Origin: Caldilineaceae bacterium
GTDB lineage: Bacteria; Chloroflexota; Anaerolineae; Caldilineales; Caldilineaceae
DNA: 56,847 bases
Direction of reading: 5' to 3'
Assembly (NCBI GenBank): GCA_026645575.1
Contig: JAPKMW010000075.1
Location: 1-56,847, forward strand
A program made the position numbers and the translations under genes. Positions 23,017 through 32,474 of this stretch are shown piece by piece (position 1 is the first letter of the stretch; the number at the start of each line of letters is the position of its first letter). The notes beneath the pieces are model-generated. The model had not been told where the DNA came from and did not search any database. It saw nothing but the letters and a program-made list of their open reading frames with translations.

Positions 23017-25575
23017 ATGTTGACCCAAACCCAATTGCAACCGCTCACCAAACTTTTTCACAAACGCCAACTCGCCACCGACAAAGTGGAATTGATCACC
23101 TACGAAGTCGACGCCGGTTTTGACCGGGGTAAACCCGACGGCGTCTTCTACCCGGAGTCCACCGCCGATGTCAGCCGGATTATGCGCTGGGCCACTGAAC
23201 AGCGCGTCCCCTTAATCGCCCGCGGGGCCGGCACTGGCCTTTCCGGCGGCGCCGTGGCCGAACATGGCGGCATCATTGTCGAATTTGCCCGCATGAACCG
23301 CATTTTAGAACTGGATGTCACCGGGCGCAGCGCTGTGGTGGAGCCGGGGTTGGTCAATCTGGTCTTCGATGGCGAGGCAAAGCGTCGCGGTCTGTATTTT
23401 CCGCCCGACCCGTCCAGCCAGCGCTCGTCAGTGTTGGGGGGCAATATTGGCGAAAATTCGGGGGGGCCGCACTGCTTCAAATATGGCGTGACGACCAACT
23501 ATGTCACCGGTCTGGAAGTTGTCCTGGCGGATGGCACTATTGTGCAACTGGGCGGACCGGCGCTTGACTACCCGGAGTATGATCTCTGCGGCGTCATGGT
23601 GGGCAGCGAGGGGACGCTGGGCATTGTCACCAAAGCCTTTGTGCGTATGATCCGAAATCCGCCCGGCGTAAAAACGCTGATGGTCGCCTTTGATTCGCTG
23701 GAACAGGCCGGACGCGCCGTCTCCACAGTGATTGCCGCGGGGCTGGTGCCGGCGACATTGGAGATGATGGATAAGAAGATCATGGGCATGATCGAAGCGT
23801 ACTCTGGGGCTGGGCTGCCGGTGGCGGCGGAGGCGGGGCTGATTGTCGAGGTTGATGGTTATCCGGCCAGCCTGGATGGGCAGATCGAAGAGGTGGCCGA
23901 TATTCTCACGACGCATGGCGGCCACACCTTGCGTATTGCCCAAAGCGAAGAAGAACGGCAGAAGATTTGGTATGGCCGCAAAAGTGCGGCGGGGGCGATG
24001 TCACGCCTGTCCCCCAGTTTCTATCTGGTTGATGTGACCGTACCACGCAGCCGTTTGGCCGATATGCTGACCGCGGTCAACGACGTGTGCGACCGGCACG
24101 ATCTCACTACCGGCCATGTCTTTCATGCTGGCGACGGCAATCTCCACCCCATTATTCTCTGTGATGCGCGTGACAAAGCGCTGATGGAACGGGTCTTTAC
24201 GGCATGTGATGAGATCATCGAACTCTGTGTAGCGCGCCAGGGCAGCATTACTGGTGAACATGGGGTAGGTATTGAAAAGCGCCGCTACATGCCCGCCATG
24301 TACAGCGGCGCCGAACTGGCGGCCATGCTTGATCTCAAAGCGATCTTTGATCCCAATACGCTGCTCAATCCCGGCAAGGTCTTCCCCGACCGTGTACCAC
24401 CGGTGACGTATGCTGAACCGGCTGCCCTCAACACCAACTTATTCACGCCTGGCACAGCCGCAGAAGCGGCGGCGGTCCTGGCTGCACTTTCGGCGCAAGG
24501 CCAACGGGTGCAGATCAGTAGCCAACGCCAGCCGACTGAGCCGGGTAGCTGCCACCTGAGTACGGTAGGGTTGCGCGGCGTCCATGCCTTTGCCCCTGAT
24601 GATCTCTATGTCACCGTGGGCGCCGGCACGCCATTGGCCGAGCTTCATGCCTTCCTGGCCGCACAGCAATTCCAAACCGCACTGGTCAGCCCGTGGCCGG
24701 ATGCAACGGTCGGTGGGTTGATTGCCGCCAATGTCAATGGGCCGCAACGAATGCGCTATGGTGGCGTGCGCGACAATTTGTTGAGCACCACCGTTGCGCT
24801 GGCCGATGGGCGAGTGATCCAGGCTGGTCGTGTTGTGGTCAAAAATGTGGCCGGCTATGATGTCACCAAACTCTTTGTCGGTTCGTATGGCACATTGGGC
24901 ATGATGGCCGACGCCACACTGAAACTCATTCCCAAGCCGCGGGCGCAACGCACGCTGGTCATTCCGGTTGATTCCATTGCACAAGGGCTAACCTGGAGCG
25001 AAGCGCTCTTGCCGTCACTACTGGTAGCGTCGGGCTTGGTGCTTTGTCCCAGTCGGCTGCTTGCGACCAATGGCCGTTCGCCCTATACGTTGGTGGTAAC
25101 AGCAGAGGGAATGGCGGAGGATGTGGAAAGTGAATTCGAGGAGATTGTTGCTCGGCTACGCACCGTCAACGCGCCGACGCCACTTACCGGCACCGCCACC
25201 AGCAGTGAGCTGTGGGCCGCCTTTATCGGCAATGTTCAGCCGAAGCAACTGCTTGTGCGCAGCGGTGTACCAACCAAAACGCTTGCCGATTACTTGAAAC
25301 AGGTGAGTGCTGTTGCCAATACGGAATGGTTTGTTGACCTGGCCCACGGTCTGGCTTATGCCACCTATGCTGCCGTCGATAGCCAACAGGCCCAACAGTG
25401 GTTGACCGCGCTCCGTCAACCGGCCTTGACCAACGAGGGTTATACCGTTCTCATGCAAACAACCCCGGCTTTCGCGGCCCAACTCGACGCCATCGGCTAC
25501 CCGTCAACTAGCCGCACACTGATGCAACAGTTGAAGCAACGCTGGGATCCGCAAGGGATTCTGCCGGCTCTGTAA
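23017..25575 (+). CDS. glcD: Glycolate oxidase GlcD-GlcE fusion
   Basis: This 852-aa protein joins two VAO-type FAD-binding subunits that are usually separate. Residues about 1-465 form GlcD: RGAGTGLSGGAV and SSVLGGNIGENSGGP, then a C-terminal FAD-oxidase domain with HAGDGNLHP and GEHGVGIEKRRYM. Residues about 475-852 form a GlcE-like domain: DLYVTVGAGTPLAELHAFL, TVGGLIAANVNGP and VKNVAGYDVTKLFVGSYGTLG. With GlcF it would oxidise glycolate to glyoxylate at the membrane. It is far longer than GlcD alone (about 490). The start ATG is 131 bases after DUF4058 with no strong ribosome site. D-lactate dehydrogenase is a possible alternative, but the GlcE half favours glycolate. Confidence 0.92.
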   Translation: MLTQTQLQPLTKLFHKRQLATDKVELITYEVDAGFDRGKPDGVFYPESTADVSRIMRWATEQRVPLIARGAGTGLSGGAVAEHGGIIVEFARMNRILELDVTGRSAVVEPGLVNLVFDGEAKRRGLYFPPDPSSQRSSVLGGNIGENSGGPHCFKYGVTTNYVTGLEVVLADGTIVQLGGPALDYPEYDLCGVMVGSEGTLGIVTKAFVRMIRNPPGVKTLMVAFDSLEQAGRAVSTVIAAGLVPATLEMMDKKIMGMIEAYSGAGLPVAAEAGLIVEVDGYPASLDGQIEEVADILTTHGGHTLRIAQSEEERQKIWYGRKSAAGAMSRLSPSFYLVDVTVPRSRLADMLTAVNDVCDRHDLTTGHVFHAGDGNLHPIILCDARDKALMERVFTACDEIIELCVARQGSITGEHGVGIEKRRYMPAMYSGAELAAMLDLKAIFDPNTLLNPGKVFPDRVPPVTYAEPAALNTNLFTPGTAAEAAAVLAALSAQGQRVQISSQRQPTEPGSCHLSTVGLRGVHAFAPDDLYVTVGAGTPLAELHAFLAAQQFQTALVSPWPDATVGGLIAANVNGPQRMRYGGVRDNLLSTTVALADGRVIQAGRVVVKNVAGYDVTKLFVGSYGTLGMMADATLKLIPKPRAQRTLVIPVDSIAQGLTWSEALLPSLLVASGLVLCPSRLLATNGRSPYTLVVTAEGMAEDVESEFEEIVARLRTVNAPTPLTGTATSSELWAAFIGNVQPKQLLVRSGVPTKTLADYLKQVSAVANTEWFVDLAHGLAYATYAAVDSQQAQQWLTALRQPALTNEGYTVLMQTTPAFAAQLDAIGYPSTSRTLMQQLKQRWDPQGILPAL

Positions 25576-25594
25576 CTTTTGAGAGATAACGCTT

Positions 25595-25645
25595 TCCGCG
25601 CGTCCGTCACTCGCAACCGGTGAGAGCGAGTGACGGACGCGCGGA
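25595..25645. terminator. Long perfect hairpin between converging genes
   Basis: Perfect 20-bp arms (25595-25614 and 25626-25645) with an 11-base loop lie between the glc fusion gene and the converging response regulator gene. It could terminate both. Its CGTCCGTCACTCGC arm is related to the hairpin at 42151. Confidence 0.7.
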
Positions 25646-25672
25646 GAGCCGCAACTTATATTTTTACGACCC

Positions 25673-26335
25673 TTACCGTGCTCGAACGACCAGGTCGGTC
25701 AGCCCTTCTTTAAGCGCATAGAGCGCCGCTTGGGTGCGATTGGCAAGATGCAACTTGCCCAAAATATTGCTGACATGGGTGCGGACGGTGCGCTCACTAA
25801 TAAAGAGCAGATCACCGATCACCTGGTTTGAATAGCCTTGAGCGATCATGACAATCACCTCGACTTCGCGTTCTGTTAACGCTTCCTCTGTAGCAGGGGC
25901 AGGCGTGGGCCGATTAAATTCGCGCAAGAGGCGGCGGGCAATGGAAGGGTGTAGCGAAGCTTCCCCTTGGTAGACATCCTGGATTGCTTGCAATAAATCT
26001 TGGGGTGACGTTTCCTTGAGCAGATACCCCAGAGCGCCGGCTTTGATGGCCGAAAAAACATGCTCGTCTTCGGCATAGCTGGTTAATACCAGGATACGGG
26101 CGTTCGGTTCGTGTTGTTTGATCTCGGTGATCGCCTCGATCCCGTTTTTTCGTGGCATCATGAGATCCATGAGGATGACATCGGGCTGGAGGGCGCGTGC
26201 TTTGAGTACCGCTTCCATACCATCCACGGCTTCATCAATGACAGTAATGTTATCAGTGTGTGCGAGCAAGGCGCGCAGACCACCACGGACAATTTGGTGA
26301 TCTTCGGCCAGGAGAACACGAATCGGCTCAGTCAT
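25673..26335 (-). CDS. NarL/FixJ-family response regulator
   Basis: This 220-aa regulator has an N-terminal receiver domain with acidic pair E11-D12, phosphoacceptor D57 (DVILMDLMMP) and K107 (LLKE), and a C-terminal LuxR-type HTH (LTEREVEVIVMIAQGYSNQVIGDLLFISERTVRTHV). It should activate or repress promoters after phosphorylation. No adjacent HisKA_3 kinase, its usual partner type, is present; the two TPR kinases at 28082 and 30192 have HisKA-type motifs, so partnership is doubtful. The gene is preceded by a 377-base gap. Confidence 0.93.
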   Translation of the reverse strand: MTEPIRVLLAEDHQIVRGGLRALLAHTDNITVIDEAVDGMEAVLKARALQPDVILMDLMMPRKNGIEAITEIKQHEPNARILVLTSYAEDEHVFSAIKAGALGYLLKETSPQDLLQAIQDVYQGEASLHPSIARRLLREFNRPTPAPATEEALTEREVEVIVMIAQGYSNQVIGDLLFISERTVRTHVSNILGKLHLANRTQAALYALKEGLTDLVVRAR

Positions 26336-26712
26336 ATAGCGCTCCTACAATTGAAATCATCCTTGCCGGTGGTCAGCAATAGCGTAACCTGCCGGAACAA
26401 GCAGCGTGATGGAAACTCGAATCGCTCTTCGTAGGGTATGACTGATCGGCGAAGTCTGCGGTATTGCAACACCTGTCAGTTTGTGGAAACCTGACAGGTG
26501 TTTAGTCGTGAGCCTATCTGCATCAGATGCTGAAAGCGATCCGGTCTATCGTAGCATTAATAAAGCGCTCTTGCCTCTAGCAAATGACTGATTTATCTAC
26601 GCAAATTCAGGGAGAAATCGGTAGTCCCGGTTGCCTTCTAGGCGCGTTTGGTCGCGTAGTCCAAAGTCAATTCATTTCATTTTGGCTGCGTTACGGGCTA
26701 CAGAGAAATAAC
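26336..26712. other. Intergenic region with a CACCTGTCAG hairpin
   Basis: This gap lies upstream of the response regulator gene and downstream of DUF2961. It holds one clear structure: perfect 12-bp arms AACACCTGTCAG (26468-26479) and CTGACAGGTGTT (26491-26502) with an 11-base loop. I see no ORF and no convincing promoter elsewhere. Confidence 0.65.
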
Positions 26713-27795
26713 TCAAATGACCTCCAGGTAATCCTTATCGGGCAGGGCCGGGAAGGGGGCGGTGGGTAGGGTTTGATACCAGAAGGCGACAGAGGCGATG
26801 TCATCTTGCAGGGGCAAATAGCGATGGCCGCTGCGCCAGCCCAGCGCTTGGATCGTCACCCGTAAATCCTGTTGGAAGCGGATCGGGTCGGTGATGTGCC
26901 AGCGGTACATGCCGAAGCGCTGCTGTGAACGATAGACGCCATCGGGGCGCAGCACTTGATTAAGACCGGCATAGGGGGTGGTAAATTCCTGGTATTGCTT
27001 GGTCTCTTTGTTTTCAAAATTGTAGGAGCCGCAGAAGTAATCTTCGGTGCCGGTGCCGCAGATGGTGGGCCAGTCACCGTCGCCGTCGATGTAGAATTTA
27101 ATTTCACCTTCGCCCCACCAACCCGAATTGTTGACGCCCCAGGCCATGTAGACACCCACATAGTGGCCGCGGCCTTGGACGCCATCGAGAATGGTGTAAA
27201 CATCCTTATAAGGCAAGGGGTTTGTGCGGCGGAACTGGGCGTGGAAATAGGCGCAATCCTCCGGCACTTCGGTGACGGTGTAGTTGATCTGGTAGTACAA
27301 GCGCATGGCCTCTTCCCCGATGTTGGTCATGGTGATGCGGGCGCGCCGGCGGAAGGGCATCTCCCAGTAGCAGTTAAAGGCGCTGCCGGGGTTGACACAG
27401 ACAGCCAGCGAGGAAAGGGGTGCAAACTTGCCCCAGCCCATGCAGAAAAAGTCGCCAACGGGGCACTCGACCGCCGGTTGTTCCTGGTCGTCCCAGTAGA
27501 TGCGCAGGATGCTGTAGCGCCAGTTGCCGGTTGGCGTCATCCAAATTTGTTGGATCGCGCCCTGGCCCTCAATGTCGGCCAGGGTAAAGGTTTCGCCGGG
27601 ATGGATGGCGACCGAGGGGGAAAGTTTCCAACCCTGGCCCAGATCGCGCGCACAGTCGGCGCCGGTGCCAGTGGTCGCCATGCCGCCTTTGCCCTTTTCG
27701 CCAGTGAAGTTCTCCGGGCTGATCGACCGGCTTTGCGCATTAGAGAGACGCGCCAGGTTGCCCAGGTTCATCCCCAGGCCATTGAAATTACTCAT
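26713..27795 (-). CDS. DUF2961/GH172-type glycoside hydrolase
   Basis: This 360-aa protein belongs to DUF2961, a family from which glycoside hydrolases (GH172), including fructofuranosyl and arabinofuranosyl hydrolases, are known. It has the N-terminal ARLSNAQSRSISPENFTGEK and the acidic motifs WWGEGEIKFYIDGDGDWP (E229, E231) and GTGTEDYF (E251), which I propose as the catalytic acids by analogy. There is no signal peptide, so the substrate would be taken up first. GAGGAGAT precedes the ATG at 27795. It sits between a kinase gene and the response regulator on the same strand. Substrate is not determinable by eye. Confidence 0.85.
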   Translation of the reverse strand: MSNFNGLGMNLGNLARLSNAQSRSISPENFTGEKGKGGMATTGTGADCARDLGQGWKLSPSVAIHPGETFTLADIEGQGAIQQIWMTPTGNWRYSILRIYWDDQEQPAVECPVGDFFCMGWGKFAPLSSLAVCVNPGSAFNCYWEMPFRRRARITMTNIGEEAMRLYYQINYTVTEVPEDCAYFHAQFRRTNPLPYKDVYTILDGVQGRGHYVGVYMAWGVNNSGWWGEGEIKFYIDGDGDWPTICGTGTEDYFCGSYNFENKETKQYQEFTTPYAGLNQVLRPDGVYRSQQRFGMYRWHITDPIRFQQDLRVTIQALGWRSGHRYLPLQDDIASVAFWYQTLPTAPFPALPDKDYLEVI

Positions 27796-28081
27796 GAATG
27801 ATCTCCTCTAGCTTCTGAATAAGAAAGAAATAGGCATAAATAAAATGCGTAGAAAGCACTTACTAGCCACGGTGCTTGGGGATGCAATGGCTAAATTGGG
27901 AATCAATCGGTAATCTCACCCCACAAGGGTGACACAGGTGCATTGTAGCATAGGCGACGGTTAGGGTCAACAGATATGAACGAGACAGAGGCCCCCAACC
28001 CCGTGATCGTGCTACTGCCCACCCATGCCGTAAATCGGCTGTAGCCAGCCCAGCGCTTGTACGGATGAGGTGTGTGTTGGA

Positions 28082-29971
28082 TTATGACATGGGCAAGAGC
28101 GGTATAAGCACTGTAAAGGTACTGCCCTGATTCAGACCTGGGGATTCGGCCTGTACCGTACCCTGCAGCACCTGTACTAATTTTTGCACCACACTCAGGC
28201 CAAGGCCAATACCACGCCGTGTATCCACATTGCTGGCCCGGTAAAAGAGATCAAAAATTAAATCAAGCTCGTCCGGCGGGATACCGATGCCCTGATCGGC
28301 AATGGTAATCAACAAGTGATGAGCGGTATAAGCAAAGGTGATTACAACGGGTGTAGCCCCATCGGAGAATTTAATGGCGTTCACGGTCAGGTTGAAGAGA
28401 ATGCGTTTTACCAGCGCAAAATCTGTAGAAAGTGGTTGTGTACTGGTCGGAAAGGTAATGTGGAGCAAGTGTGCCGGTTGAATGGCTTCGACCAAGGCCG
28501 CCTGCTGTTGCTGACAGAAATCCACAAACCGGTAGTGGGTATAATAGGGAACGACATCCGTGGCGCTGTTGACCGTAAAAATATCCTGCAACATGTCAGT
28601 CAAGTAGAGAATTTGTTCCTTGACACGATTCCAATGGTAGCGCCGCCGCTCAGGGGTTAGGCGTTCATAATGCCACTCAAGAATCTCCGCCGCCAAGCCG
28701 ATAATGGCTAAAGGCGTACGAAATTCATGGGATGCAGTATGGATAATGTTGGATTTTAGTTGTTGCAATTCTACTTCACGAGCCAAAGCTTTTTCTAATT
28801 GCTGCGTCAACTCCCGCTCCCGTAGGAACGCCACTTTCAACTCAGCCGTACGAGAGTGTACCTGTTGCTCTAGTTCACAGGCCAACTGCTTAGAGCGTTC
28901 CACTTCACGACGCGCCGTCTCAACGGCATGTTCAACTTCCAATACGCCCAAACGCGCTTTATTTTGTAAATTTAGAAGTTCATCACGCAGATGGTGAAAT
29001 GTACGAAAATGAGCCAACGCAGTTGTTGTGTCATTCCGTTGTAGATAGAGTTCAGATAGCGCGTAGTGTGCTTCGTATTGATAATGTTTTTGATCTTGTT
29101 CTGTTGCTTCCTGTAGCGTAAGCTGTAGATAAGCAATGGCCAGTGTTGGCTCATCTTGTATTTGAGCAAGTCGCCCCAGTTCACGGTGGACGAGTAATTT
29201 AGCAAAGGCATAATTAATCGTTTCACCGAAAGTCAATGCTTTTTCCAGATGATGTTTACCTTCGTCAAATGCCTTTAGTCCAATATAAGCACGGCCAATA
29301 TTAGTATAGGCCAGGGTCATCACATCGTCGATCTGGTTCTGTTCACTGACATCAAGCGCTTCCAGGCTATATTGTAAGGCTTGTTGATATTGTTCGCTTT
29401 CATTATAGGTAAAGCCCAAGTTGTTGCAAGCCAAGGAAACGCCCCGCATATTGGCAATTTCACGGAAAAGGGCAAGGGCACGTTTCATCAACGTTGTTGC
29501 TTTGGGCAGATCCTGGATAAACACATAAACACCGGCCCGTCCTAAATAGCCCCCTGCTTCCATATCACGATAGCCATACTGAAGCGCTAGCTCTTCCTGG
29601 CGCAAATATGCACGAAAACTATCGACATACTGCCCCAAGCGCATATGCGCATAGCCCACGCGTCCATAAGTTGCCGCTAACACATGGGGTAGCCAGAGAT
29701 GTTCACAATTGGCAATGGCGCGTTGTCCATACATCAGCGCCTGCTGATAGTCGGCATACTGGGTATAACAACGACAGAGAGCCGCATCACTTTCGACCAT
29801 ACCACGTTGATAGGGTGTATCGGCAAAGGAACTGCTCTGTGCTAACGCAGAGGCCCGCCGGGCCAATTGTTCCGCTTCCTGCGGTGAGGCCAAGACAATC
29901 GCTTCGGCTTGCGCGTTCAGTTGATCAATTTCGTTCACCAATGACTCAGCAGAAGGAATTTGAGAGTTCAT
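28082..29971 (-). CDS. Cytoplasmic TPR histidine kinase, paralogue 1
   Basis: This 629-aa protein has a TPR region (about residues 60-340) of helical pairs such as ACNNLGFTYNESEQYQQALQYSLEAL and AYTNIGRAYIGLKAFDEG, then a coiled-coil (about 345-405), a HisKA dimerisation helix with H415 (HTASHEFRTPL), and an HATPase_c domain (N-box FNLTVNAIKFSD, G1 DQGIGIP, G2 GIGLGLSVVQK). No membrane segment is visible, so it senses an internal signal or a protein partner through TPRs. It lies 220 bases downstream of a close paralogue. Its 3' end shares 86 of 87 bases with that copy. A cognate regulator is not certain. Confidence 0.94.
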   Translation of the reverse strand: MNSQIPSAESLVNEIDQLNAQAEAIVLASPQEAEQLARRASALAQSSSFADTPYQRGMVESDAALCRCYTQYADYQQALMYGQRAIANCEHLWLPHVLAATYGRVGYAHMRLGQYVDSFRAYLRQEELALQYGYRDMEAGGYLGRAGVYVFIQDLPKATTLMKRALALFREIANMRGVSLACNNLGFTYNESEQYQQALQYSLEALDVSEQNQIDDVMTLAYTNIGRAYIGLKAFDEGKHHLEKALTFGETINYAFAKLLVHRELGRLAQIQDEPTLAIAYLQLTLQEATEQDQKHYQYEAHYALSELYLQRNDTTTALAHFRTFHHLRDELLNLQNKARLGVLEVEHAVETARREVERSKQLACELEQQVHSRTAELKVAFLRERELTQQLEKALAREVELQQLKSNIIHTASHEFRTPLAIIGLAAEILEWHYERLTPERRRYHWNRVKEQILYLTDMLQDIFTVNSATDVVPYYTHYRFVDFCQQQQAALVEAIQPAHLLHITFPTSTQPLSTDFALVKRILFNLTVNAIKFSDGATPVVITFAYTAHHLLITIADQGIGIPPDELDLIFDLFYRASNVDTRRGIGLGLSVVQKLVQVLQGTVQAESPGLNQGSTFTVLIPLLPMS

Positions 29972-30191
29972 CGTAAATTAGGTCGCCCTTTACAGAAGGT
30001 TATCTTTGTTGGTAAGCCACATGGGATGCCCCTTTATTATAGAGGAAAACAGCACAATTGCCATAGACAGCAGCTAATTGTATGCGAATACCACTTCATG
30101 ACAAGTGCATCGCCTACAATCCATTGATTGCCAAGTTCATGAGTTTATAGCAATGAGGCACAAGCAATTGTGCGGCGAAAAGAGAACCAGG

Positions 30192-32099
30192 CTATGCCGT
30201 AGGCAAGAGCGGCACGGTCACTGTAAAGGTACTGCCCTGATTCAGACCTGGGGATTCGGCCCGTACCGTACCCTGCAGCACCTGTACTAATTTTTGCACC
30301 ACACTTAACCCAAGGCCGATGCCACGCCGGGTATCCACATTGCTACCCCGATAGAAGAGGTCAAAAATCCGCCCAATCTCTTCTGTAGGAATGCCAATCC
30401 CTTGATCGATGACCTGGAGATGCAAGTCGTGGGCGCTGTGGGTGCAGGTAATTTCAACCGGCGCCGCTGCATCGGAAAACTTGATGGCATTCACCACCAG
30501 ATTGAAGAGAATGCGCTTGATCAGGTCAAAATCGGTAGTCACCGGTTGTGTGCTCGCCGCAAACGTAAAATGCACAAGTTGCGTCTGGGTAATGGCATCG
30601 ACCAAGGCGTTGTGGAGGCGTTGCGCAAAGTCAGCAAAAGGCGCAGTCGTGTAATGAGTGGTGACATCCGTGGCGCTGTTGACCGTAAAGATGTCCTGCA
30701 ACATGTCCTTCAAATACAGAATCTGCTCCTGCACCCGCTGCCAGTACTTCAGGCGCTTGTCCGGCGCCAGTTGCTCATACTGCTTGAAGAGCAGTCCAGC
30801 CGACAGCTCAATAATCGCCAAGGGGGTACGAAATTCATGCGAGGCGGTGTGGATGATTTGGGATTTTAATTGTTGCAATTCCGATTCACGCGATAGTGCC
30901 ATTTCTAATTGTCGCGATAATTCCTGTTCCCGCATCAACGCGGCTTGCAGATCGGCGGTGCGCGTATGCACTTGTTGTTCGAGTTCCACCGCCACCTGGT
31001 TGGCGCGTTCAACGTCACGCTGCGCACTGGCAACTGCATATTCCACGTCCAACACGCCCAGGCGTGCTTGGTTCTGTAAATTCAATAGGTCATCACGAAC
31101 GGCGTGAAATGCCCGAAAGTGCGCCAATGCCGTCTTAGGCTCATTGCGTTGGTCATAGACTTCAGCCAGTACATAGTGCGCTTCGTACTGGTATCGCTTT
31201 TCTTCTTGTACGGTCGCTTCCTGGAGGGCCATAGTAAGGTAGGCCAGCGCCTGTATAGAGTCCCTCTGGGCTTGGGCCAAGCGCCCCAGTTCCAAATGGG
31301 TTAATAGTTTGATATAGGCCATTCCTGTGGCTTCGGCTACGCGCAAAGATTTTTCTAAATAGAACAGGGCCTTGGGAAAGTCCCCCATCTCCCGATAGGC
31401 ACGCCCGATGTTCGTGCAGGCAACCGAGGCAAGGTCTTGGAAATTCGGCTCATCATCCGACGGCAGCGCGTCGAGGCCATATTGCAACGCCTGGGCATAC
31501 TCGCCACATTCACCATAGGAGAAGCCTAGATTGTTGCAAGCCACCAGTACGCCACGACGATCACCAATTTCCCGAAAGATGGCAAGTGCCGCTTTTTCCA
31601 GCTTTATCGCTTTGGGCCGATCCCCGATGTATGAGTAAACGACGGCACGGCCTAAATAAGCGGCAGCTTCTAAATTGCGAAAGCCATGTTGGATCGCCAG
31701 TTGTTCTTGCTGCAACTGATAGCGTAACCCCTCAACATATTGCCCAAGCCGTGTATAGGCATGGCCGAGATAATCACTGGTTTCTGCTATCAGGTAGGGC
31801 AGTGAACACGCTTCAGAAAGGGCAAGCGCCCGTTCGCCATACGTAATAGCTTGTAAACAATCAGAATAGAGAATGTAGCAAAAACAGCGAATAGAATCGC
31901 TTTCGGCCATGCCGCGTTGATAGGACGTTTCAGCAAACGGGCCACTTTGCGCTAACGCATAGGCATGTGTCGCTAGTTGTTCAGCTTCTTTGGGTGCAGT
32001 AGAGACAAGTGTTTTTGCCTGGCGATTCAGTTGATCAATCTCCTGAGCCAGCAGATCAGCAGAAACCGGAAGATCAGCAGAAAATGGGTGAAAATTCAT
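30192..32099 (-). CDS. Cytoplasmic TPR histidine kinase, paralogue 2
   Basis: This 635-aa kinase has the same architecture as its neighbour: TPRs (about 60-345), coiled-coil (about 355-410), phosphoacceptor H421 (HTASHEFRTPL) and an ATPase domain with FNLVVNAIKFSD and GIGLGLSVVQK. The two are alike throughout, including PYQRGM/SYQRGM and ACNNLGF, but diverged enough to be old duplicates, except for the last 87 bases, which are nearly identical. Neither has a signal peptide or transmembrane segment. It is the first gene of this minus-strand group. Tandem duplication followed by local gene conversion is the simplest reading. Confidence 0.94.
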   Translation of the reverse strand: MNFHPFSADLPVSADLLAQEIDQLNRQAKTLVSTAPKEAEQLATHAYALAQSGPFAETSYQRGMAESDSIRCFCYILYSDCLQAITYGERALALSEACSLPYLIAETSDYLGHAYTRLGQYVEGLRYQLQQEQLAIQHGFRNLEAAAYLGRAVVYSYIGDRPKAIKLEKAALAIFREIGDRRGVLVACNNLGFSYGECGEYAQALQYGLDALPSDDEPNFQDLASVACTNIGRAYREMGDFPKALFYLEKSLRVAEATGMAYIKLLTHLELGRLAQAQRDSIQALAYLTMALQEATVQEEKRYQYEAHYVLAEVYDQRNEPKTALAHFRAFHAVRDDLLNLQNQARLGVLDVEYAVASAQRDVERANQVAVELEQQVHTRTADLQAALMREQELSRQLEMALSRESELQQLKSQIIHTASHEFRTPLAIIELSAGLLFKQYEQLAPDKRLKYWQRVQEQILYLKDMLQDIFTVNSATDVTTHYTTAPFADFAQRLHNALVDAITQTQLVHFTFAASTQPVTTDFDLIKRILFNLVVNAIKFSDAAAPVEITCTHSAHDLHLQVIDQGIGIPTEEIGRIFDLFYRGSNVDTRRGIGLGLSVVQKLVQVLQGTVRAESPGLNQGSTFTVTVPLLPTA

Positions 32100-32474
32100 T
32101 TGTACCTAGGGTAATCTTATTGAAAGCATATAACAATTTATGTATTCTACCTGGCAACAACAGCAATTGCAATAGATATTTATCATAGAATAAAGTAAAA
32201 TAATTGTAGTAGCCACTAGAGATGTCGGCGTTCCCAGGCGAATTATGGCAGCCGGCAGCGATCCGGAGCGTTGCCAGGAGAGACTGTGTAACATCAGTGA
32301 ATGAGTTTGTAGCAATCGGATGGAACCGGTACAATGGAAAAACTTATCAGACTGGGCGGTATGGTACAAATTGTGTAAATTCTACTTTCTCCAGTGAGTA
32401 TTTGTCGCTTTACACACAATTTGGCACACCACTTCAGATTGCTGTGAAAAGCACCAACGGAAAAGAGAAGATTC
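32100..32474. other. Divergent intergenic region
   Basis: This region separates the TPR kinase gene (minus) from the enoyl-CoA hydratase gene (plus) and should contain promoters for both. It is AT-rich near 32120-32215. I see no hairpin longer than about 10 bp and no credible ORF. Confidence 0.5.

Noticed and set aside
26956..27801. Long plus-strand open frame opposite the DUF2961 gene
   Set aside because: It is the antisense shadow of a clear family member, and its predicted protein has no recognisable motif.
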